Shown here: positions 27,638-35,643 of the stretch, piece after piece
How the letters are laid out: each line of letters opens with the position of its first letter
How positions within the stretch are numbered: position 1 is the first letter of the stretch
The notes under the pieces: generated by a model
Database searches by the model: none
The model's input: only the letters and a program-made list of their open reading frames with translations
What the model was told of the DNA's origin: nothing
NCBI GenBank assembly: GCA_002478865.1
Contig: DLJZ01000002.1
Span: 248,001-312,000 of the forward strand
Direction: 5' to 3'
DNA: 64,000 nt
Origin: Hungatella sp. UBA7603
GTDB lineage: Bacteria > Bacillota > Clostridia > Lachnospirales > Lachnospiraceae
Made by a program: the position numbers and the translations under genes

Positions 27638-28312
27638 TTAAAACAAATGGATTTCATTTGATAGAAATTCTTTAGCGTTTATGGTATGTTCCCGACCGAT
27701 TTGTTCCGCTAATTCCTCGTCTTTATTCTCAAAGGCTTCAACCAATGCTTTATGTTCATTCATTGCCACCCTTCGTCTTTTATTCATAACCAAGGTGAAA
27801 TTTCTAAGCTTCGATAAATATTCATAGATTTGTTTCATTTGATCAATGAGTCTTTGATTGTTACTTAAATACAAAATACTATTATGGAATTCATCGTGGT
27901 ATTTCCAGTATTCATGGATATCACCTTGATCGATGCACTCCTCCATCTTAATTAGCTTATTCTTTAGTTCTATGATTTTTACCTCTGATATATTCGAACA
28001 TGCTAATCGGAAAGCAAGCCCCTCAAGAACTTCCCTGATTTGGTAAATCTCTAATATATCTGATTTGGAGATTCCTTTTACAATAGTTCCTCTTCTTGGA
28101 ATATTTTCCGCCAGTCCTTCGATTTCTAATTGCCGAAACGCTTCTCTTACAGGAGTTCTGCTCACTCCCATTCCATCTGCTATGGCAGTTTCCACCAATC
28201 GATCCCCAGGCTCGAAACTTCCATCCATAATCGCTTTTCTAAGTCGTTCAAGTACGATTTGCCTGATTGGTCTTAAATCGGTAACTTCTATATTTTCAAA
28301 TATTTGTGTCAT
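27638..28312 (-). CDS. GntR-family regulator (FCD type) of the tricarboxylate operon
   Basis: 224 residues from the ATG at 28312, which follows GAGGTAGG; a TTG 42 nt upstream is rejected as it has no ribosome site. An N-terminal winged helix (PGDRLVETAIADGMGVSRTPVREAFRQLE) and a C-terminal FCD domain with EYWKYHDEFHNSI are seen. It lies on the same strand as the hydratase, transporter and isomerase genes, with two identical operator-like sites in the gap between, so it probably controls them in response to the tricarboxylate. Confidence 0.87.
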   Translation of the reverse strand: MTQIFENIEVTDLRPIRQIVLERLRKAIMDGSFEPGDRLVETAIADGMGVSRTPVREAFRQLEIEGLAENIPRRGTIVKGISKSDILEIYQIREVLEGLAFRLACSNISEVKIIELKNKLIKMEECIDQGDIHEYWKYHDEFHNSILYLSNNQRLIDQMKQIYEYLSKLRNFTLVMNKRRRVAMNEHKALVEAFENKDEELAEQIGREHTINAKEFLSNEIHLF

Positions 28313-28561
28313 TGTTCCTACCTCAGTCTTCTTATATTTATCATTACCCGGCAAAGAATTGCCCTTCCAGTTATGTTTGCAGAATCAAAAGATTAATAAA
28401 TGTTCTTTTATTAAATGTTATTTACCATTATAATCCGTTGCACTTTCTATGTCTATACTTATAATTAGACACCGTTATTGGCTTACTTTCTCAGAATATA
28501 CCAGTGTACTTCCCTCTCCCCCTGAGGTACAATAAACTAAAATAAATAAGGGGTACATAAT

Positions 28562-28729
28562 ATGTCAAATTTCTCTAATAATAAAGATGATTCTTATCAA
28601 AATGGCTTAGCCATGGGCCTCTGCATGGGGTTGGTCTTCGGGGCAATTATTAATAATCTTGGAATTGGATTGGTATTTGGATTGGCTCTTGGTCTGCTTT
28701 ATGACAAGGGGTTCTTTAAGAAGCGGTAA
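28562..28729 (+). CDS. Small Gly-rich membrane protein (55 aa)
   Basis: A 55-codon frame from ATG 28562 to TAA 28729 behind AAGGGG. A polar start (MSNFSNNKDDSYQNGLAMG) leads into a hydrophobic, Gly-spaced stretch (GLVFGAIINNLGIGLVFGLA) and a short basic tail, KKR. The GxxxG-like spacing suggests a glycine-zipper helix hairpin in the membrane. The frame is supported by a degenerate second copy at 21947 sharing both coding and upstream sequence. Function unknown; no family recognised. Confidence 0.7.
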   Translation: MSNFSNNKDDSYQNGLAMGLCMGLVFGAIINNLGIGLVFGLALGLLYDKGFFKKR

Positions 28730-28847
28730 TCCGATATGTTTGACATCAACACGTTACTTTTGGCAGGTATGGATCGTTCCACATCTGCTTTTTTTGTATT
28801 CTAATCTCTTAAATTCCAGAAAAAGGATATCTTAGGACTGCCCTGTC

Positions 28848-28895
28848 ACTCTATTTTTATTGAAACATACTATAAAATAGAAATACGTATTTCTA
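28848..28895 (+). promoter_or_regulatory. Promoter candidate of the glycosylation island, sigma-K-like, with 18-bp palindrome
   Basis: No good housekeeping promoter is seen before 28920. Instead AC (28848-28849), a 16-nt spacer and CATACTATA (28866-28874) fit the sigma-K pattern AC-N16/17-CATAnnnTA known in Bacillus. A perfect 18-bp palindrome, TAGAAATACGTATTTCTA (28878-28895), lies at the expected start site and could bind a regulator. The sigma-K reading is an inference from a short motif. Confidence 0.4.
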
Positions 28896-28919
28896 ATGAT
28901 AATATGAGGGGGCGTTTAT

Positions 28920-29204
28920 ATGGCTAACTATAAACCTATTACAAAAACGATTCTTGCTACTGCCGCCGATTCCGGACAAGTGATTATTGCCAAGCTTTCT
29001 ACAACAAGCTGGGGGCTTCTGCTGCTTCGAGGTACTGCTGTTTTTAGCAATACCATTTTAAGAAGCGGCGCTGTTGCTATTTGGGAAAGCACAAATCCGA
29101 CAACGGCTGAACCTAATCTAGTGACCTTTACCGATGCCAATGCAACTTATGGTATTACAACCAGAGCTGGCGTTGCTCTTCGATTGAAATTTTATTCCAA
29201 ATAA
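28920..29204 (+). CDS. Hypothetical small protein, first gene of the glycosylation island
   Basis: 94 residues, not recognised. There is no signal peptide. It is rich in Thr, Ala and Ser, with alternating hydrophobic and polar residues suggesting beta-strands, and a YGITTRAGVALRLKF end. It starts behind GAGGGGG and is the first gene after the sigma-K-like promoter. The next gene, a beta-sandwich protein, follows after 61 nt. The Thr/Ser-rich surface and the neighbouring glycosyltransferase make it a candidate glycosylation substrate or structural protein. Confidence 0.7.
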   Translation: MANYKPITKTILATAADSGQVIIAKLSTTSWGLLLLRGTAVFSNTILRSGAVAIWESTNPTTAEPNLVTFTDANATYGITTRAGVALRLKFYSK

Positions 29205-29265
29205 ACACTTAGGGGTGTTCAGGGCGCTGTCCTTTGGGCACCCCTTACAAAGGAGGTCATGAACA

Positions 29266-29553
29266 ATGTCAGATATATGCTTTACAGGCTGTCAAATTAT
29301 TTGTTCTGAGATTGTTACCGCGGATGTAACACTTCCTGCTAACCCTTTTTTGTTTCTCACAGGCATCGTATACAGTCCAAAAGGCGAACCTCTACCTAAT
29401 GCAGCGATTGAAATCCGCATTCTTGATCCTGAGAAACCAAATAAGACGATTCCACTGGGAGTCACCTTCACTCTTTTAGACGGTACCTATGGAATCACGA
29501 TTCCCAACATTCCTGGCAGACAATATGAGCTTCTGGCATTTTCATCCATATAA
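29266..29553 (+). CDS. Small one-domain beta-sandwich protein 1 (carboxypeptidase-regulatory-like)
   Basis: 95 residues. After a Cys-containing start of about 30 residues comes one domain with the pattern LTGIVYSPKGEPLPNAAIEI ... LG ... DGTYGI ... YELLAF. This is the pattern of carboxypeptidase-regulatory-like (CarboxypepD_reg) beta-sandwiches. It has no signal peptide and no anchor. Three paralogues lie at 31540, 31863 and 32177, on the far side of the glycosyltransferase gene. Start ATG behind AAAGGAGG. Confidence 0.75.
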   Translation: MSDICFTGCQIICSEIVTADVTLPANPFLFLTGIVYSPKGEPLPNAAIEIRILDPEKPNKTIPLGVTFTLLDGTYGITIPNIPGRQYELLAFSSI

Positions 29554-29588
29554 AAAAAGCCCTTAAGGCGTCCTTTTTGGAGGATACA

Positions 29589-31319
29589 ATGAAAAAAGTA
29601 AAAACTTCAGATGGATTCTTCGTTACCCGCATAAAGAAAGAACGAGAATATTATTACCTGGCGGATCAGACTAACTATAAGAATGAAATAACAAATCTTC
29701 TAAACACATTGGAGGACCTTAAATTTGATTCCTTGATTTTTTTATTTGGCATAGATACAGGTGCTTATCTGCCAGAATTAAAAAAGAAGCTGTGCCAGAA
29801 AAACCATGTTTTCATTTTTGAGCCGAACAAAACAATACACAATAACATTACCATGGATCTTGGGGACAATATTAAGTTGGTGTATTATCAGGAAGATGTG
29901 GTGAAACAGATCTTTGAAGAGACCATTGATTTTAAGAACCTGAACAATATTTTTTTCTATTCGTTTGGAAACTACAGCACGCTTTATAAAAAAGAATATG
30001 ACCAGCTCATTGAACATCTGGATTGGACAATTATAAAATCGGCCTCCCAGGTGTCTTTGGCGAAGCGTTTTAAAAAGATATTTATTAAAAACATGATTGC
30101 CAATCTAAAGATAATTCCTGAGTCCACCCCCATTCACCGCTATCTGTTCACCAACACAGGGGTTCCTGCCATCGTAGTATCTGGAGGGGCTTCTCTTGAT
30201 AAGAACATGGAAGATATGAAGCGGTATAAAGATCTGGTAAAGAATTGTTTTGTCATCACTGGAAGCAGAACGGTGGACGCCCTGATTAAAAATGGTATTA
30301 TGCCTGATATGATTGTTTCCGTGGATCCGGTAAATGCCAATTTTGATATGATGAAGGATCATCTGGACCTTAAGGTGCCTCTGGCCTTTTATGAATACAG
30401 CAACCGCTACCTTTTAAAAAACTATCAAGGAGAAAAGATATTTATCTCCCTGTTACTTTCCCGTACCATAAAGGGAATGGAACATTTAAAAGCTGTCTAC
30501 TGCGGCGGCTCGGTCTCCCATGCCTGTGTTGACATCGCAAGTATGCTTGGCTGCTCTCCAATTCTTTTGACCGGGCAGGATCTGGCTTATACCCATGAAA
30601 AGCATCATGCAGACAGCGCTACCTTTTCTTATGACAGCACTTTGGATTACCGGCCTCAGACCTTTGTAAAAGATATCTACGGCAATCTGATCGGAACAAC
30701 CGTCACCCTTGATTATTTTAGAAAGAACCTGGAACTTTATATCAGCCAGTATAAAAACCAGGATCGAGTCCGTTTTTATAACTGCTCTTATGGAGCCGAG
30801 ATCGAGGGGGCACCTCATAAAGAACTGGGCGATATTCTTCTCCAAACTGATTTTTCTAAGAAAAAGATTCCATGCCTTCCAAGCCATGAGCTGACTTTGG
30901 ATGCAAAGGAGACCATTGATTCTCTTATGGAATTTTTAGAAGACTCTTTAATAAAAGCGGGTCAAGGGCTGGAGCTATGTGAGCTTATTCGTTTGGAAAA
31001 CAAGACAAAATCCCTGGTGGAAGTGGAGGAAGATGATATTGACCTTCAGCGCATCCTCTACATCCTGCAACTTGTAAACTCCTTTGAGAACAATCCTTAC
31101 AGCAGCTATTTGGGAGGCTACTTCAGTGAATTTCTCTACGAGATAAAGGAAAAGAACATTTCCATGCAGGCTAAGGATTATGACAAGTTAACTTCTGACC
31201 TCCAATACCAGGCCAGCTTCTTTCAGGAGTACTTTTTAAAGCTGCATGGGATCCTGTCCGAAGTAAGGGAAACAGCCAGTTCCACGGTATCAGAATTCTA
31301 TGAATCGCATATAGTTTAA
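29589..31319 (+). CDS. MptE/Maf-type protein, probable nonulosonic acid glycosyltransferase
   Basis: 576 residues from the ATG at 29589, 5 nt after GGAGG; a TTG 12 nt upstream overlaps that site and is rejected. The middle (about 170-420) matches the MptE-like DUF115 domain of Maf (motility-associated factor) proteins, with IVVSGGASLDKN, FVITGSRTVDALI and PDMIVSVDP. Maf proteins transfer pseudaminic or legionaminic acid onto flagellin Ser/Thr in the cytoplasm. Here a full legionaminic pathway follows, but no flagellar gene is near, and small leaderless proteins flank it, so these may be the acceptors. Confidence 0.82.
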   Translation: MKKVKTSDGFFVTRIKKEREYYYLADQTNYKNEITNLLNTLEDLKFDSLIFLFGIDTGAYLPELKKKLCQKNHVFIFEPNKTIHNNITMDLGDNIKLVYYQEDVVKQIFEETIDFKNLNNIFFYSFGNYSTLYKKEYDQLIEHLDWTIIKSASQVSLAKRFKKIFIKNMIANLKIIPESTPIHRYLFTNTGVPAIVVSGGASLDKNMEDMKRYKDLVKNCFVITGSRTVDALIKNGIMPDMIVSVDPVNANFDMMKDHLDLKVPLAFYEYSNRYLLKNYQGEKIFISLLLSRTIKGMEHLKAVYCGGSVSHACVDIASMLGCSPILLTGQDLAYTHEKHHADSATFSYDSTLDYRPQTFVKDIYGNLIGTTVTLDYFRKNLELYISQYKNQDRVRFYNCSYGAEIEGAPHKELGDILLQTDFSKKKIPCLPSHELTLDAKETIDSLMEFLEDSLIKAGQGLELCELIRLENKTKSLVEVEEDDIDLQRILYILQLVNSFENNPYSSYLGGYFSEFLYEIKEKNISMQAKDYDKLTSDLQYQASFFQEYFLKLHGILSEVRETASSTVSEFYESHIV

Positions 31320-31348
31320 TAAATCTGCTAGGAAGAAAGAGGTTTTTT

Positions 31349-31513
31349 ATGGATAGCGAAAATAAGAGCGATATCATTGACAGTCGTTACAAAGAAATTA
31401 AAATCAACAAAATGATCGTAAACGGCAAAGAGCAGGATAGCAATATTATTGATGGTGATGACACTAAGAACATTCAGGAGCTAAACGTAACGGTATACAC
31501 GCAAAACCAGTAA
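31349..31513 (+). CDS. Hypothetical acidic 54-aa protein in the island
   Basis: Frame of 54 codons from ATG 31349 to TAA 31511-31513, starting 29 nt after the glycosyltransferase stop behind a GGAAGAAAGAGG stretch. It is charged (Asp/Glu/Lys/Asn-rich), begins MDSENKSDIID and ends LNVTVYTQNQ, with no membrane helix and no Cys. The position fits co-transcription. It is not recognised, and the coding call rests on its place in the operon and its ribosome site. Confidence 0.6.
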   Translation: MDSENKSDIIDSRYKEIKINKMIVNGKEQDSNIIDGDDTKNIQELNVTVYTQNQ

Positions 31514-31539
31514 CCGGTAAATAGGGGGGGACATCTGAA

Positions 31540-31848
31540 ATGAGCGGTTTTAGAAATAATTCATTTCTAATCAGCGGTTCAAAGCTTCTGCCATGGAGAG
31601 AAAACCACTATAATTTTAAACTTTGCAGAAAGAACCACCAGATTATTAAGGGAACTATTTACAACCAGGACCAGACTCCTTGCGCCGGTGCAACGGTTTT
31701 AGTCACTCAGATTGATAATGAAAAACAAGGACGTATGTTGCTTGGCTTTGTAGTAACCGATAAGGCTGGACGTTATCTTTTCTCCCTTGAAGCAAATCCA
31801 AAGATGAAGTATGAACTGACAGTTTTTGCTCCCATAATTTCTAATTAA
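31540..31848 (+). CDS. Small one-domain beta-sandwich protein 2
   Basis: 102 residues. After about 35 residues a domain with IKGTIYNQDQTPCAGATVLV ... LLGFVVTDKAGRYLF ... KYELTVFAPI follows, the same pattern as proteins 1, 3 and 4. No signal peptide. The start MSGF is shared in form with the MSGY start of the next gene. It follows a run of G (GGGGGG) as ribosome site. Confidence 0.75.
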   Translation: MSGFRNNSFLISGSKLLPWRENHYNFKLCRKNHQIIKGTIYNQDQTPCAGATVLVTQIDNEKQGRMLLGFVVTDKAGRYLFSLEANPKMKYELTVFAPIISN

Positions 31849-31862
31849 AAGGAGGTCTTCTC

Positions 31863-32192
31863 TTGAGCGGCTATACAGAACTGATTATTCCGCCTGACAA
31901 ATTCAATAACTGTAACGTGGCTCAGGTTCTGATTTCCATGGAAGCCTCCTGTGAAGTATTGCTAACGGGCACTGTCTATAATACATGCTGTGAAGCCATT
32001 GAAGGGGCTGTGGTAAGGATAACGGCAGTCAATTCCCTATGGCAGAGAAATATCTTGGGTTATGTCATTACCAATCAGTTTGGTGAATTTGCTGTGGTGG
32101 TGGAGAAAACTTCTAAAATAGATTATCAGCTTGATATTTACGAACCAATCCTAAGAGATGAGGAAGGGACCAAGACATGGCATACGCAGTAA
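31863..32192 (+). CDS. Small one-domain beta-sandwich protein 3 (TTG start)
   Basis: 109 residues starting at TTG 31863, behind a strong AAAGGAGG (31848-31854). The start is supported by the MSGY opening, which parallels MSGF of the previous paralogue. One domain: LTGTVYNTCCEAIEGAVVRI ... NILGYVITNQFGEFAVVV ... YQLDIYEPIL. It carries a Cys pair. It overlaps the next gene by 16 nt. No signal peptide. Confidence 0.75.
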   Translation: MSGYTELIIPPDKFNNCNVAQVLISMEASCEVLLTGTVYNTCCEAIEGAVVRITAVNSLWQRNILGYVITNQFGEFAVVVEKTSKIDYQLDIYEPILRDEEGTKTWHTQ

Positions 32193-32428
32193 TCAAAGGT
32201 TTGGTACGAGATACCAACAAGGCACCGGTTCGAAAAGCCGTAGTCATACTGGAACGTCTGGTCCCTGTCTTTAATGAAGATCTACAGGAAGAAGATTTTT
32301 CCGGAGTCTATCTGGGTCATACTCTGACCAACCGATATGGGGAATTCTGCTTTCGGGTTTCCGACAGAACCAGCACATACCGAATCAAGGTATTTGACAA
32401 TGGTCATGAGGAAGGAGGGTTCCAATGA
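32177..32428 (+). CDS. Small one-domain beta-sandwich protein 4
   Basis: 83 residues that are almost wholly one domain: IKGLVRDTNKAPVRKAVVIL ... YLGHTLTNRYGEFCFRV ... YRIKVFDNG. It is the shortest of the four paralogues and lacks their N-terminal extension. It overlaps gene 3 by 16 nt and legB by 4 nt, so the structural proteins and the sugar genes are translated together. Confidence 0.75.
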   Translation: MAYAVIKGLVRDTNKAPVRKAVVILERLVPVFNEDLQEEDFSGVYLGHTLTNRYGEFCFRVSDRTSTYRIKVFDNGHEEGGFQ

Positions 32429-33405
32429 AAAAGGTGCTTGTCACAGGAGCCGATGGTTTTATTGGGAGCCATCTAACGGAAGAATTAGTTCTTAAGGGGT
32501 ACCAGGTCAAGGCATTTGCCTGCTACAATTCATTTCATCAATTTGGCTGGCTGGATACGCTGCCAACCCACATCAAAGATGAAATAGAAATCATCAGCGG
32601 AGACATCAGAGATCCAAACGGCGTAAGATCTGCTCTTTCCCTCGTGGAATCTGTATTTCACCTAGCTGCCTTAATTGCCATTCCATACAGTTATGAGTCA
32701 CCGGATTCTTATGTAGACACCAATATAAAAGGTACCTTAAACATCCTACAGGCCGCCAGAGACTTAGAAACAAAAAAGGTATTAATCACTTCTACTTCCG
32801 AAGTGTATGGAAGTGCAGACTATGTTCCTATCGATGAGGAGCATCCAAAGAAGGCCCAATCTCCATATGCTGCTACAAAAATCGGCGCAGATCAGCTAGC
32901 CCTATCCTTTTACCGCAGCTTCTCCCTGCCAGTTACCATAGTCCGTCCTTTTAATGCTTATGGGCCCAGGCAGTCTGACCGGGCGGTGATACCGACCATT
33001 ATCAGTCAGCTTCTGGCTGGAAATAAGGAGATCCATTTGGGAAGTCTGACACCCACCAGGGATTTTAATTACGTTAAAGACATCGCTAACGGCTTTATAG
33101 AGATTGAAGCATCTCCAAATACTATAGGTGAAGAAATAAATATAGCAAGCGGTATAGAGATCTCCATTGGCGATCTGGCAAAAGAGCTTATCAAGCAGAT
33201 TAATCCAGAGGCAGAGATTGTCTGCGAGGACCAGAGACTCCGCCCGAAGATGAGCGAAGTCACCAGGCTTCTTGGCTCCAATGCAAAGCTTACCAGGTTA
33301 ACTCATTGGAAACAGGAGTATTCCCTATCACTTGGCCTAAAAAACACCATCGAGTGGATTGAAAAGAACCAAAATCACTTTCGGACAGATCGATATAACA
33401 TCTAA
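32425..33405 (+). CDS. legB: NAD-dependent 4,6-dehydratase of legionaminic acid synthesis
   Basis: Extended short-chain dehydrogenase/reductase, 326 residues, with GADGFIGSHL (NAD site), TSTSEVYG (active-site Thr) and the SPYAATK YxxxK motif. LegB removes water from a nucleotide-GlcNAc to give the 4-keto-6-deoxy sugar, the first dedicated step of the legionaminic route. The assignment rests on adjacency to legC and the later pathway genes. It overlaps the last beta-sandwich gene by 4 nt. Confidence 0.87.
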   Translation: MKKVLVTGADGFIGSHLTEELVLKGYQVKAFACYNSFHQFGWLDTLPTHIKDEIEIISGDIRDPNGVRSALSLVESVFHLAALIAIPYSYESPDSYVDTNIKGTLNILQAARDLETKKVLITSTSEVYGSADYVPIDEEHPKKAQSPYAATKIGADQLALSFYRSFSLPVTIVRPFNAYGPRQSDRAVIPTIISQLLAGNKEIHLGSLTPTRDFNYVKDIANGFIEIEASPNTIGEEINIASGIEISIGDLAKELIKQINPEAEIVCEDQRLRPKMSEVTRLLGSNAKLTRLTHWKQEYSLSLGLKNTIEWIEKNQNHFRTDRYNI

Positions 33406-33425
33406 GGAAATAGGAAGGGAGTCAA

Positions 33426-34574
33426 ATGATACATTTATCTGTTCCTGTTTTAAAAGGAAATGAAAGAAACTATATGGACGATGCCATAGCGAATGGTTGG
33501 GTCTCAACCGCGGGAAGTTATGTAACCAGATTTGAAACGGAAATGGCAGCTTACTTAAAGGTACCAGCCACGGCTGCCCTGCAAAGCGGAACTGCTGCCC
33601 TGCACCTTTCCATGCTCCTTTCGGGCATTGAGAAAGACCATGAGGTCATTGTCCCCACGCTCACTTTTATAGCTGCTATTAATCCCATTGTGTATTTAGG
33701 TGCCCATCCAGTTTTCATGGACTGTGACGACACCCTGAACATGGATTGCGAAAAGCTTTCTAAGTTTTTGGAAACGGAATGTACGAAGACAAAAGAAGGA
33801 CTTTTAAACCGTTCCTCTGGTCAGATCATAAAAGCTGTTTTAGTCGTGCATGTCTTTGGAAACATGGCTGATATGGAGACGCTTCTTCGCCTATGCAGCC
33901 AGTATGATTTAAAACTCATTGAAGATGCCACCGAGGCACTTGGTACCAGATACACCAAAGGCAGTTTAAAAGGGAAATTTGCAGGTACCATAGGAGATTT
34001 TGGAGCGTATTCCTTTAATGGCAATAAAATCATCACCACTGGCGGAGGTGGAATGATAACCGCAAAGAGGGATGAGGATCTTAAAAAAGCGGTTTATCTT
34101 TCTACTCAGGCAAAGGATGATCCCTTTTCTTATGTTCACAATGAAATCGGCTATAACTACCGGATGACCAATATCCAAGCGGCTCTTGGTGTTGGACAGT
34201 TGGAATGTCTGGAAGATTATATTAATACAAAGACTTATAATTATAATTACTATAAGAGTTTATTAAATGACAGGACTGACGTTTCACTGCTCCCATTTTG
34301 TGATTGGGCGAGAAATAACCATTGGTTTTATTCCTTGTTGTTAAATAGTAAGAGCTTAGACAGAGATACTCTTATGTCCCTTTTGAGGAAATCCAAAATT
34401 GAAGTAAGGCCAATCTGGAAGCTGAATCATACTCAGGTTATGTATCAAAACTGTCAGACCTACAAAATAGAGAAAGCTCCTTTTTACCAGAGTCATATCA
34501 TAAATCTTCCATGCAGCGTAAACCTTTGTGAAGCTGACATGGATTTTGTTGCCAATGCCCTGAAACTAGTCTGA
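33426..34574 (+). CDS. legC: LegC-type PLP aminotransferase
   Basis: 382-residue DegT/DnrJ/EryC1 aminotransferase that would aminate the 4-keto sugar made by LegB. PLP lysine is in YSFNGNKIITTGGGGM; QSGTAALH and EDATEALGTRY are other family motifs. It lies 20 nt after legB and follows GGAAGGGAG. Length and motifs are normal for LegC. Confidence 0.9.
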   Translation: MIHLSVPVLKGNERNYMDDAIANGWVSTAGSYVTRFETEMAAYLKVPATAALQSGTAALHLSMLLSGIEKDHEVIVPTLTFIAAINPIVYLGAHPVFMDCDDTLNMDCEKLSKFLETECTKTKEGLLNRSSGQIIKAVLVVHVFGNMADMETLLRLCSQYDLKLIEDATEALGTRYTKGSLKGKFAGTIGDFGAYSFNGNKIITTGGGGMITAKRDEDLKKAVYLSTQAKDDPFSYVHNEIGYNYRMTNIQAALGVGQLECLEDYINTKTYNYNYYKSLLNDRTDVSLLPFCDWARNNHWFYSLLLNSKSLDRDTLMSLLRKSKIEVRPIWKLNHTQVMYQNCQTYKIEKAPFYQSHIINLPCSVNLCEADMDFVANALKLV

Positions 34575-34596
34575 CGCTGGAAGGAGGATGGCTTAC

Positions 34597-35643
34597 ATGG
34601 ATGTGAAGAAGTTCTTTATTTCACCAGACGTTTCCATCAGGGAAGCCATAAGGCAGTTGGATGAGACGGCAAAGAAACTTTTACTTGTGGTGGTGGACGG
34701 CAAGCTGGCCGGTGTAGTTACAGACGGTGATATTCGCAGGTGGATTTTAAAAAATCAGGATTTATCCGTGGCAATAAATTGTATTATGAACTCCTCTCCC
34801 ATTTCCATTACAAAAGCGGAAGTTGGTCAGGCATTAACTATCATGAAGGAGAAGGGAATCGAAGGTCTTCCACTTGTGGATGAAAAAAAGCAGGTTTTGG
34901 ATATTCTTTTCTGGAATGATCTGGGTTTTGGTGATGGAGCAAAACCAGTTAAAAAAGAAGTTCCTGTTGTAATTATGGCGGGAGGAAAAGGTTCCAGGCT
35001 CTATCCCTATACGAAAATCATACCAAAACCCCTAATCCCCATTGGCGATACCCCTATCGTGGAACGGATCATGAATCAGATGATATCTTATGGGTTTACG
35101 GACTTCTATCTTACGGTTAATTATCGGAAGGAACTGATTAAGGCATATTTTAACGATGATAATCGGTATCATCTAAACTTTGTGGAAGAAAAGGAGCCAC
35201 TTGGCACGGCAGGGGCTTTGACTTTATTGAAGAAACAAATAACTGGCAGTTTCTTTGTTAGTAATTGTGATATTTTAGTTGATATTAATTATGAAAAGCT
35301 GCTTTACCATCATACGAAAAATCAGAATCAGATTACGGTTATCACCGCTATGAAGAATTATGAAATTCCCTATGGAGTGGTTTCTCTTGATGATGAGGGG
35401 CACATTCAAGCTCTCAATGAGAAGCCAAATTATGAATTTCTGGTTAGTACCGGGCTATACGTTCTGGAACGAGATGTGTTAGACCAAATTCCGGAAGATA
35501 TGCCGTTTGATATGCCGGATTTAATACGCCTTTGTCTTAATAACGGGAATCAGGTAGGCGCCTATCCGGTCATGGACAGCACTTGGCTTGATATGGGGGA
35601 ATTCAGTGAGATGAAAAAGATGGCGGAGAGAATGAAGGTATGA
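34597..35643 (+). CDS. ptmE: CBS-domain sugar-phosphate nucleotidyltransferase (PtmE type)
   Basis: 348 residues. Residues 1-115 hold two CBS repeats (VTDGDIRRWIL; GIEGLPLVDE). From about 122 comes a nucleotidyltransferase with MAGGKGSRLYPYTKIIPKP. This architecture is that of Campylobacter PtmE, the glucosamine-1-phosphate guanylyltransferase that starts the GDP-sugar route to legionaminic acid. The ATG at 34597 is preferred, since GGAGG directly abuts the ATG at 34588. The CBS pair may sense a nucleotide. It overlaps the next gene by 4 nt. Confidence 0.83.
   Translation: MDVKKFFISPDVSIREAIRQLDETAKKLLLVVVDGKLAGVVTDGDIRRWILKNQDLSVAINCIMNSSPISITKAEVGQALTIMKEKGIEGLPLVDEKKQVLDILFWNDLGFGDGAKPVKKEVPVVIMAGGKGSRLYPYTKIIPKPLIPIGDTPIVERIMNQMISYGFTDFYLTVNYRKELIKAYFNDDNRYHLNFVEEKEPLGTAGALTLLKKQITGSFFVSNCDILVDINYEKLLYHHTKNQNQITVITAMKNYEIPYGVVSLDDEGHIQALNEKPNYEFLVSTGLYVLERDVLDQIPEDMPFDMPDLIRLCLNNGNQVGAYPVMDSTWLDMGEFSEMKKMAERMKV

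Noticed and set aside
29554..29583. Hairpin-like sequence between the first beta-sandwich gene and the glycosyltransferase
   Set aside because: The pairing is imperfect and the segment holds the ribosome site of the next gene, so a terminator call is not supported.
29589..31319. Flagellin glycosylation as the role of the Maf-type protein
   Set aside because: Maf proteins usually do this, but no flagellar gene is present in the window; kept only as an alternative.
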